Made by a program: the position numbers and the translations under genes
Origin: CAOJBM01 sp051872535
GTDB lineage: Bacteria; Bacillota_I; Bacilli_A; RF39; UBA660
Direction of reading: 5' to 3'
Assembly: GCA_051872535.1 (NCBI GenBank)
Contig: JBJEDY010000046.1
Coordinates: 1-8,829, forward strand
DNA length: 8,829 nt
In this document: positions 1 to 4,146 of the stretch, one piece after another
Layout of the letters: each line of letters opens with the position of its first letter
Numbering within the stretch: the first letter of the stretch is position 1
The notes under the pieces: generated by a model
Told to the model about the DNA's origin: nothing
Database searches by the model: none
Seen by the model: the letters and a program-made list of their open reading frames with translations, nothing else

Positions 1-55
1 GAGCAGAGGACTGAAAATCCTTGTGTCGCTGGTTCAATTCCCGCTGGAGCCACCA
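1..55 (+). tRNA. tRNA-Phe(GAA), 5' end cut off by the window
   Basis: The 3' two-thirds of a tRNA gene. The anticodon stem has loop CTGAAAA at 11-17, with anticodon GAA at 13-15. A five-base variable loop, a T-arm with loop TTCAATT at 33-39, the 3' acceptor strand at 45-51, discriminator A52 and an encoded CCA follow. The layout matches bacterial tRNA-Phe. The T-stem (28-32 with 40-44) has one T30/C42 mismatch, and the other four pairs are Watson-Crick. The D-arm and 5' acceptor strand lie outside the window. Confidence 0.95.
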
Positions 56-83
56 TTGGCGAATTTGTTCGAACTATTCGAAC
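51..83 (+). repeat. Left copy of a 33-bp diverged direct repeat starting at the tRNA 3' end
   Basis: This stretch begins with the CACCA end of tRNA-Phe and aligns without gaps to 3325-3357, with 28 of 33 identical and all five differences transitions. It contains a 7-bp perfect inverted repeat, GTTCGAA / TTCGAAC, with a 3-nt loop (67-83), and wider CGAAT/ATTCG arms (60-64 and 76-80). Its position at a tRNA 3' end suggests an old attachment-site duplication, but it could be a repeated intergenic element. Confidence 0.6.
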
Positions 84-206
84 TTAATATAAATTAAAAG
101 AACTTGTCAAAAGTTCTTTTTTATGTTTTAGAATTACAAAAAGTAATGCTATAAGTAAAAGGATGATAATGATTAAAGAAAAGTTCAAAAAATCTTCCTT
201 ATTCAC
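84..206 (-). CDS. Small single-span membrane peptide, type I toxin-like (candidate)
   Basis: A 40-residue peptide read on the minus strand from GTG at 206 to TAA at 84. Its short polar N-terminus (MNKEDFLNF) is followed by an unbroken hydrophobic stretch, residues 10-26 (SLIIIILLLIALLFVIL), and a basic KHKK turn, the layout of holin-like or Fst/TxpA-type toxic peptides. The main support is the ribosome binding site: AAGGAGGTGAT (221-211) is an uninterrupted match to the 16S rRNA 3' end, 8 nt before the GTG. The ATG at 212 is too close to the Shine-Dalgarno to serve. The last third of the frame runs through the terminator hairpin of the facing tRNA-Phe transcript, giving a convergent overlap as in Gram-positive type I toxin-antitoxin loci. 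No convincing promoter was seen. It could be a chance hydrophobic frame in AT-rich DNA. Confidence 0.42.
   Translation of the reverse strand: MNKEDFLNFSLIIIILLLIALLFVILKHKKELLTSSFNLY
96..122 (+). terminator. Rho-independent terminator of tRNA-Phe
   Basis: A perfect 10-bp stem (AAAAGAACTT, 96-105, with AAGTTCTTTT, 111-120), a 5-nt loop and a T tract running through 122. It lies 40 nt after the tRNA CCA end. The A/T-rich stem ends could also let it act on minus-strand transcripts. Confidence 0.88.
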
Positions 207-210
207 AAGC

Positions 211-238
211 ATCACCTCCTTAGTTAATGTTAGGAGGT
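211..238. promoter_or_regulatory. Facing Shine-Dalgarno sites forming a 7-bp inverted repeat
   Basis: ACCTCCT (214-220) and AGGAGGT (232-238) are perfect reverse complements 11 nt apart. On the minus strand the first is the Shine-Dalgarno of the small membrane peptide and the second is an anti-Shine-Dalgarno 5' of it, so the peptide's mRNA can fold its own ribosome binding site into a stem. On the plus strand, 232-238 is the ribosome binding site of the truncated acetyltransferase start. Any two divergent Shine-Dalgarno sites create such a repeat, so a regulatory role is only possible. Confidence 0.5.
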
Positions 239-243
239 TCAAA

Positions 244-309
244 ATGAATATAAGAAAAGTAAATAAAGAAGACTTTGATGATATATTAAATTTACAAAAA
301 GTATTGTAA
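244..309 (+). pseudogene. Truncated GNAT acetyltransferase, N-terminal 21 residues only
   Basis: An ATG 6 nt after a good AGGAGG site opens a 21-codon frame, MNIRKVNKEDFDDILNLQKVL. This reads like the first strand and helix of a GNAT N-acetyltransferase (pattern M-x-I-R-x-a-x-x-x-D-x-x-x-I-x-x-L). It then meets TAA at 307, and no continuation is visible in any frame before the next gene. GNAT proteins are usually about 140-180 residues, so only the beginning survives, presumably after a deletion or insertion whose junction is near 300-310. The identification rests on a short motif-like match. Confidence 0.5.
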
Positions 310-350
310 CACTAATTTTTTAATGAAATAAGTGGGGTTATTTAGTGTTA
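307..350. promoter_or_regulatory. 9-bp inverted repeat overlapping a promoter, possible operator
   Basis: TAACACTAA (307-315) and TTAGTGTTA (342-350) are perfect reverse complements with 26 nt between them. The spacer contains a further small stem, AATAA/TTATT, around a GTGGGG loop. The right arm runs into the extended -10 at 346-354, so a protein bound here, or the hairpin, could affect transcription of the operon that follows. No T-run follows, so it is not a typical terminator. Confidence 0.45.
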
Positions 351-354
351 TAAT
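346..354 (+). promoter_or_regulatory. Extended -10 promoter of the four-gene operon
   Basis: TGTTATAAT (346-354) is a perfect extended -10 (TG-n-TATAAT). No good -35 box is seen 17 bp upstream, as is common for extended -10 promoters. Transcription would begin near 361, giving a leader of about 117 nt before the ATPase start codon. That leader contains the strong hairpin at 371-401. Confidence 0.55.
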
Positions 355-370
355 ATTAATTTTAATCACT

Positions 371-401
371 TTTCGACAAAAATGTGATTATTTTGTCGAA
401 A
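371..401. promoter_or_regulatory. 11-bp perfect inverted repeat in the operon leader
   Basis: TTTCGACAAAA (371-381) and TTTTGTCGAAA (391-401) are perfect reverse complements around a 9-nt spacer. A competing pairing exists: AATCAC (364-369) with GTGATT (384-389), the latter inside the loop. It could be an operator for a dimeric regulator or an RNA hairpin in the leader. No T tract follows, so termination is unlikely. Confidence 0.5.
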
Positions 402-452
402 TATTATACAAAAATGTGATAAAAATAAATATTTATTTTAAAAAAGTGTGAT
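376..452 (+). repeat. Three direct repeats of a 13-bp box at exact 32-bp spacing
   Basis: ACAAAAATGTGAT occurs identically at 376-388 and 408-420, and with two changes (AAAAAAGTGTGAT) at 440-452. The core GTGAT starts at 384, 416 and 448, so the period is exactly 32 bp, about three helical turns, putting the boxes on the same DNA face. This suggests a tandem protein-binding array in front of the operon. Low sequence complexity weakens the case slightly. Confidence 0.55.
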
Positions 453-477
453 CTAATGTTAATAGAGGTGATAAACT

Positions 478-1782
478 ATGCAAAGATTTATAATGGATAA
501 ATTAATAAATTGGAAAAATAGTAAGGATAGAAAACCTTTAATTTTAAAGGGGGCAAGACAAGTTGGGAAGACTTATATATTAAAAGAGTTTGGTGAAAAT
601 AATTATGATAATGTAGCTTATTTCAATTTTGATCATGATGAAGGATTAGCTAAATTATTTTCAAACACTAAAGACCCTAAAAGAATTATTGAGCAATTAT
701 CTTTAGCAAATGGTAAAAAAATAAATCCAAATTCAACTTTAATAATTTTTGATGAAATACAAGAATGTCCTAATGCATTAAACTCATTAAAATACTTTTG
801 CGAAGAAGCAAGTGAGTATCATGTTGTTTGTGCAGGTTCACTTCTTGGAATAAGACTTTCTAAAACATCTTTTCCTGTAGGTAAAGTATATTTTCTAAAT
901 TTATATCCAATGACATTTAGTGAATTTTTAATTGCGGATGATTCAGAAAATTTAGTTGAAGTTATGAGACAAACTAAAAAGGTAAGTGAAATTCCTAAAT
1001 TATTTGAAGATAGATTAATAGAAAAATTAAAAATTTATTATATTATTGGTGGCATGCCTGAAGCAGTATACAGCTGGGTCAATGATAAAGATATAGAAAA
1101 AGTAAATAAAATTCAAAAAAATATTTTAGACTCTTATGAAAATGATTTTTCAAAACATACTGATGCAAGTGAAGCAAATAAAATATCATTAATATGGAAT
1201 AGAATACCATCACAGTTAGCAAGAGAAAATAAAAAGTTTGTGTATCAAGTAGTAAAAGAAGGTGCGCGGGCTAGGGAATATGAAAGTGCTTTAAATTGGT
1301 TAAATGATGCTAATTTGATTTCTAAATGTTATTTAGTAAATAAATGCGCTTTTCCTTTAAAAGCATATCATGATTTATCTGCTTATAAGATTTATATGAA
1401 TGATATAGGTCTTTTAAGAAGAATGTCTAACTTAGATAGTAGAATTATTTTAGAAGGTAATAAACTTCTAGAAGAATTTAAAGGATCATTTACAGAAAAC
1501 TATGTTGCTAATGTTTTAAATTATTTATTAGATGAATCACCTAATTATTATACTTTTGATAGAAATGAAATTGATTTTGTAATACAAAGAAATAATAAAA
1601 TAATTCCTATAGAGGTTAAATCAGATAAAGGCACTAATCACAATAGTTTAACAAAATATAATGCTAAAAATGATAATGAAGTATCATTTAGATTTTCATT
1701 AAATAATTTAAGTAAAGATGGTAAAATAGTTAATATTCCGCTTTACTTTATAGAATATATTAATGAATTAAATTTAGATTAA
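478..1782 (+). CDS. AAA_14/DUF4143 family ATP-binding protein
   Basis: A 434-residue protein with the two-part layout of a common but poorly understood accessory ATPase family. The N-terminal AAA+ part has Walker A GARQVGKT (residues 25-32), Walker B LIIFDE (88-93) and a sensor-like CAGSLLG (118-124). The DUF4143 part follows: GGMPEAVYSW (191-200), a winged-helix-like middle, then a C-terminal fold with E340, EIDFVI (364-369) and IPIEVKS (376-382). The spacing of E, D and E-x-K resembles the PD-(D/E)XK nuclease core. Length is normal and the gene looks intact. The start is set by an AGAGGTG site 9 nt before the ATG. It is the first gene of a tight four-gene operon behind a repeat-rich leader. 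The family's cellular role is not established; nuclease activity is only inferred from the motif spacing. Confidence 0.93.
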   Translation: MQRFIMDKLINWKNSKDRKPLILKGARQVGKTYILKEFGENNYDNVAYFNFDHDEGLAKLFSNTKDPKRIIEQLSLANGKKINPNSTLIIFDEIQECPNALNSLKYFCEEASEYHVVCAGSLLGIRLSKTSFPVGKVYFLNLYPMTFSEFLIADDSENLVEVMRQTKKVSEIPKLFEDRLIEKLKIYYIIGGMPEAVYSWVNDKDIEKVNKIQKNILDSYENDFSKHTDASEANKISLIWNRIPSQLARENKKFVYQVVKEGARAREYESALNWLNDANLISKCYLVNKCAFPLKAYHDLSAYKIYMNDIGLLRRMSNLDSRIILEGNKLLEEFKGSFTENYVANVLNYLLDESPNYYTFDRNEIDFVIQRNNKIIPIEVKSDKGTNHNSLTKYNAKNDNEVSFRFSLNNLSKDGKIVNIPLYFIEYINELNLD

Positions 1783-1801
1783 AATGGAAGAGGTAATAAA
1801 C

Positions 1802-2062
1802 ATGGAAAAGAATATTGAAGAATTAACATTACTTTTAATGTATTTAACATCATGGGACGAAGAAAGTTTATATTATGATGAAGATGATAATTTGAATAAA
1901 GATATATTCAAAAATACTTGGAAAGGTTATTCTTTTGATGCTATTAATGAATTAACTGATAAAGGTTATCTATTTCCATCAAAACATAAAAATAAATCTG
2001 TTACATTAACTAAAGAGGGTCAAAAATTAGCTAAAGAATTAATGGAAAAATTTTTGAAGTAG
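1802..2062 (+). CDS. DUF6429-like small winged-helix protein
   Basis: An 86-residue protein. It begins with a helical, leucine-rich segment (ELTLLLMYLTSW, residues 6-17), has an acidic middle, then TWKGYSFDAINELTDKGYL and a closing basic KSVTLTKEGQKLAKELMEKF. The pattern WKGY-x-(F/W)-D ... L-x-x-K-G ... KSV-x-LT-x-EG matches my recollection of DUF6429, and the final part looks like the wing of a winged-helix domain, so DNA binding is possible. An earlier in-frame ATG at 1784 overlaps the ribosome binding site (GAAGAGG); the ATG at 1802 has proper spacing and is preferred. It begins 19 nt after the ATPase stop, so it is co-transcribed. No catalytic residues are apparent. Confidence 0.8.
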   Translation: MEKNIEELTLLLMYLTSWDEESLYYDEDDNLNKDIFKNTWKGYSFDAINELTDKGYLFPSKHKNKSVTLTKEGQKLAKELMEKFLK

Positions 2063-2074
2063 TAGGTGTATATG

Positions 2075-2500
2075 ATGGTTGATTATGAAGTAAAAGCAGA
2101 AGCAAATAGAAAAAGAAATGAAAAATATATTAAAGAATTTGAAGAATGGTTAAACGAAAAAAACTTTGTAAAGAAAACTATAAGGAAACACTTAAATAAT
2201 GCCAGTTTATATATTAATGATTATTTGAATTATTATGATATTACTAAAGTAGAAGAAGGTATTAATTGTATTCATTCATTTTTAGATGGTTGGTTTATCG
2301 AAAAATGTCTTTGGGCTTCAAGAAATTCATTAAAAGAAACGGCAGCTAGTATAAAGAAATTTTATCAATATATGAGTGAAAATAATTATGTTAGCGTAGA
2401 TGATTATAAAGAATTGTGTAGCTTTATTAAAGAAAGTATGAATGAATTTTTAGAGCAAGTTGATGCATTTGATAACGGAACATATTATGATATGTTTTAA
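2075..2500 (+). CDS. SAM-like core-binding-domain protein without a recombinase catalytic domain
   Basis: A 141-residue all-helical protein. Residues 20-60 (FEEWL..., KKTIRKHLNNASLYINDYL) match the N-terminal SAM-like DNA-binding domain of phage-type tyrosine recombinases: a W-L-x-x-K ... T-I-x-x-H pattern followed by a hydrophobic helix. Residues 88-104 (KETAASIKKFYQYMSEN) fit that domain's last helix. The rest (105-141) is acidic, and no catalytic Arg/His/Tyr domain follows, in this frame or downstream, so it is either a stand-alone family or a very old remnant. The intact frame and operon position favour a stand-alone family. I recall similar short proteins next to DUF6429 and pRiA4b-type genes, but cannot check that here. 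The ATG at 2075 is chosen because AGTAGGTG ends 6 nt before it; ATG 2072 and GTG 2066 are too close. Confidence 0.75.
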   Translation: MVDYEVKAEANRKRNEKYIKEFEEWLNEKNFVKKTIRKHLNNASLYINDYLNYYDITKVEEGINCIHSFLDGWFIEKCLWASRNSLKETAASIKKFYQYMSENNYVSVDDYKELCSFIKESMNEFLEQVDAFDNGTYYDMF

Positions 2501-2518
2501 TTAGTGGAGGTAAAAAAT

Positions 2519-3115
2519 ATGGCAAAGGTATTAACATTTAAAGTGGGTATTGAGGGGTTAGAAGATAAGATATGGAGAAAAATAGAAATCACTGATAGAA
2601 GAACAGTTGCTGATTTAGCATATACTATTCTTGCTACATTTGATTCGCTTGCATATCATTTATATGATATAAAATATAAAAATAAAGTATATGATTGCTG
2701 GGTTTGTATAGAAGATGATCATAGTGATATTCCACCAATTAATGCTACTATTACTAAATTAAGTGATATTGGATTAAAGGAAAATGATACTATGGAAATG
2801 GAATATGATACAGGATCTACTACAACATTTAAAATAACTTATTTAGGTTGTTCTGATTTAGAAAAGGGAAAAGGGTCTCATTATCCATATATTATTGATG
2901 GTGAAGGAAGAGGTATGCTTGATGATATGTGTGATTTTGAACTTAAAGAAATAGTAGAAGATATTGATAAAAAAGGTTATTCAGAACATTATTTCACACC
3001 AGGATATGAACGAAGAATTAAATACGATTACAGAAATTTTGATATCAAAAATAATAATGCATTATTAAAGGGATTAGTTTTAGAAATTAAAAATGGTTAT
3101 GAAGTAAGTGAGTAA
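2519..3115 (+). CDS. Plasmid pRiA4b ORF-3-like protein
   Basis: A 198-residue protein. The N-terminal strand pair, F-K-V-G-I-E-G-L-E-D-K-I-W-R-K-I-E-I (residues 7-24), is the hallmark opening of the pRiA4b ORF-3 / IS1096 TnpR-like family (usual form: x-G-x-x-P-x-I-W-R-x-I). AYHLYDI (45-51), MEYDTGSTTTFKITY (94-108, the usual Y-x-Y-D-x-G-D-x-W position) and YPYIIDGEGRG (122-132, the usual I-x-G-x-x-x-x-P-P-E-D segment) follow in the expected order. The cysteines often seen in the last segment are absent. The function is unknown; the family occurs on plasmids, transposons and islands. GTGGAGG (2504-2510) sits 8 nt before ATG 2519, which fixes the start. It is the last intact gene of the operon, 18 nt after the previous stop. 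A decayed reading frame abuts its 3' end, so the natural C-terminus may have been altered by a frameshift. Confidence 0.85.
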   Translation: MAKVLTFKVGIEGLEDKIWRKIEITDRRTVADLAYTILATFDSLAYHLYDIKYKNKVYDCWVCIEDDHSDIPPINATITKLSDIGLKENDTMEMEYDTGSTTTFKITYLGCSDLEKGKGSHYPYIIDGEGRGMLDDMCDFELKEIVEDIDKKGYSEHYFTPGYERRIKYDYRNFDIKNNNALLKGLVLEIKNGYEVSE

Positions 3116-3236
3116 ATGGCAGAAATTAAATCGATAAGAGAAATTATCATCTTTGGATGTTGATGAACTTCCATCAAGAAATGAATTTAATGATGGATTT
3201 ATTGATTGATTAAATTCTTCTAATAGAAAAAAATAA
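3108..3236 (+). pseudogene. Decayed coding remnant after the pRiA4b-like gene
   Basis: In the frame one base off the preceding gene, 3108-3236 reads VSKWQKLNR, stop (3135), EKLSSLDVDELPSRNEFN then DGFID, stop (TGA 3207), LNSSNRKK, stop (3234). The composition looks protein-like, and the TGA sits where a Trp codon (TGG) would give FIDWLN. This fits the end of a reading frame that has acquired a frameshift and two stops. It may be the lost C-terminus of the upstream gene or the tail of another deleted gene. No family is recognised, and the call is tentative in DNA this AT-rich. Confidence 0.35.
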
Positions 3237-3256
3237 TAAAATGTATGATATAAAAT

Positions 3257-3292
3257 AGATAGAATTGATATTTATTAGATTCTATCTTTTTT
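3257..3292 (+). terminator. Terminator of the four-gene operon
   Basis: AGATAGAAT (3257-3265) pairs perfectly with ATTCTATCT (3279-3287) over 9 bp, with a 13-nt loop and six Ts from 3287 to 3292. It is the first hairpin with a T-run after the operon. Confidence 0.75.
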
Positions 3293-3324
3293 GATATAAG
3301 TGTTCAAAATTTACTCTTGTATCG

Positions 3325-3357
3325 CACCACTAGCGAATCTGTTCAAATTATTCGAAC
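3325..3357 (+). repeat. Right copy of the 33-bp diverged direct repeat
   Basis: This aligns without gaps to 51-83 (28 of 33 identical, differences all transitions) and includes the CACCA seen at the tRNA-Phe end. The sequence 5' of CACCA here is not tRNA-like: counting back from CACCA, a T-arm would be 4 nt out of register. One arm of the inner inverted repeat has a single change (GTTCAAA against GTTCGAA), while the outer CGAAT/ATTCG arms are kept. It is a candidate right end of an island whose left end is tRNA-Phe. Confidence 0.55.
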
Positions 3358-3376
3358 GTATATAGTTCGTTTTTTT
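3353..3376 (+). terminator. Short terminator overlapping the right repeat
   Basis: CGAAC (3353-3357) and GTTCG (3365-3369) form a 5-bp stem with a 7-nt loop, followed immediately by seven Ts (3370-3376). The 5' arm is also the 3' arm of the repeat's own hairpin, so the two folds exclude each other. Confidence 0.55.
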
Positions 3377-3412
3377 GCAAATAGATATTTAATTTATATT
3401 GTTTTTGCAAAT
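3372..3412 (+). repeat. Direct repeat TTTTTGCAAAT, 30-bp period, before the coiled-coil gene
   Basis: The 11-mer TTTTTGCAAAT occurs at 3372-3382 and 3402-3412, with a start-to-start distance of 30 bp, close to three helical turns. The second copy lies between the -35 and -10 boxes proposed for the next gene. A regulator binding pair is conceivable. Confidence 0.35.
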
Positions 3413-3428
3413 GACAATATTGTATAAT
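3399..3428 (+). promoter_or_regulatory. Promoter of the coiled-coil gene
   Basis: A perfect -10, TATAAT (3423-3428), is preceded at 18 bp by TTGTTT (3399-3404). Transcription would start near 3435, a few bases before the AGGAG ribosome binding site at 3438-3442. Confidence 0.6.
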
Positions 3429-3453
3429 TCAAATGATAGGAGATAATTAAATT

Positions 3454-3987
3454 ATGGATAAATTTGAATATATAAATAAATATTGTGAACTTATACAACA
3501 AGCTAATGAAAAAGAAGCTAAATTAGAAGTTTATGTGCAAAAATGGTTATCTGGAGAAAGTGGACTATCTTCTGATATATTGGAACAAACTATAACAACA
3601 GTAAATGATCAAATATCTCAAATTAGAGCTGAAGCAGAAAAATCAAAATCAGAATTTGATAGAATTTCTAAAGAAGAACAATTACAACAAGAACATCTTG
3701 AATCTTCAAAATCTGCTCAAATGAGATTGAGATATCAATTAGGCGTCGAAACAGATAAAATGGTTATTACTGGTGGAATTTTATCATCAAACGCAAGTGA
3801 ATCTCATTTAATAGGAAGAGAAAAAACTTCCGAAGAGTTAGAAATGGATAGACAAATTGCACTTGCTACTTTGAGAGAGAAAGTTGCAAAAAAAGAAGTA
3901 TCTTTGGCGCAAGCATCACAATTAAAAAATGATATTAAAAATTACTATGGTAATAATAATGAAATGACTCCTGGTAGACATATGTAA
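3454..3987 (+). CDS. Hypothetical coiled-coil protein
   Basis: A 177-residue soluble protein of no family I recognise. Residues 12-30 and about 42-98 are strongly helical and charged, with repeated Glu/Lys/Gln heptad-like spacing (for example QISQIRAEAEKSKSEFDRIS), indicating a coiled coil. Residues 99-125 are a less charged linker with glycines and serines (MVITGGILSSNASES). Residues 126-162 form a second charged helix pair. The tail MTPGRHM is short and polar. There is no signal peptide or membrane span. An AGGAG site lies 11 nt before the ATG, slightly far. The gene is single, with its own promoter and a large downstream hairpin. It lies immediately beyond the right direct repeat, inside a separate 19-bp inverted-repeat pair. 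The function is unknown; self-association is likely. Confidence 0.8.
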   Translation: MDKFEYINKYCELIQQANEKEAKLEVYVQKWLSGESGLSSDILEQTITTVNDQISQIRAEAEKSKSEFDRISKEEQLQQEHLESSKSAQMRLRYQLGVETDKMVITGGILSSNASESHLIGREKTSEELEMDRQIALATLREKVAKKEVSLAQASQLKNDIKNYYGNNNEMTPGRHM

Positions 3988-4007
3988 AAAAATCGCGAAT
4001 AATTTGT

Positions 4008-4048
4008 TTTAAAAGCGTTTAGTTTTTTAATAACTAAACGCTTTTAAA
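4008..4048. terminator. Large 17-bp-stem hairpin between convergent genes, probably a bidirectional terminator
   Basis: Arms 4008-4024 and 4032-4048 are perfect reverse complements over 17 bp (centre AAGCGTTTAGTT / AACTAAACGCTT) with a 7-nt loop. A/T-rich stem ends supply T tracts on both strands. It lies 20 nt after the coiled-coil gene and about 100 nt from the 3' end of the convergent sortase gene, so it can serve both. Confidence 0.75.
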
Positions 4049-4084
4049 GATTTATACAATATTGCCACTTTGAATAATTGATAT

Positions 4085-4100
4085 GAACTTATCAAAGTTC
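4085..4100. other. Small 6-bp hairpin, weak terminator candidate
   Basis: GAACTT (4085-4090) and AAGTTC (4095-4100) pair around ATCA, followed on the plus strand by GCTTTTA. It resembles the tRNA-Phe terminator stem but is shorter and has a poorer T-run. On the minus strand it comes soon after the sortase stop but has no T tract. Confidence 0.3.
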
Positions 4101-4146
4101 GCTTTTATATAATTATAGAAACCATTTTGCTTATAAGAATTTTGAT

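Larger units (their letters stand above)
3412..4067. repeat. 19-bp inverted repeats flanking the coiled-coil gene
   Basis: The sequence at 3412-3430 (core CAATATTGTATAA, 3415-3427) recurs in reverse complement at 4049-4067, with 17 of 19 positions matching and the 13-bp core exact. The two copies enclose the gene at 3454-3987 and its downstream hairpin. No target-site duplication is visible outside them and there is no transposase, so a small mobile unit is not demonstrated. The left copy includes the -10 box of the gene, so a pair of facing promoter-like sequences is the alternative. Confidence 0.4.

Noticed and set aside
376..452. CRISPR array or plasmid-type iterons
   Set aside because: The repeats are only 13 bp, the third is imperfect, and there are no cas or replication initiator genes. 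A binding-site array is the better description.
3116..3236. Alternative genetic code with TGA as Trp, suggested by the remnant
   Set aside because: The same remnant also has an internal TAA, and all intact genes encode Trp by TGG, so ordinary decay under the standard bacterial code is simpler.
3302..3329. tRNA-like 3' end before the right repeat (TTCAAAA ... CACCA)
   Set aside because: Counting from the T-loop, CCA would have to end at 3325 but ends at 3329. The stems do not pair, so it is not a tRNA or a clear tRNA fragment beyond CACCA.
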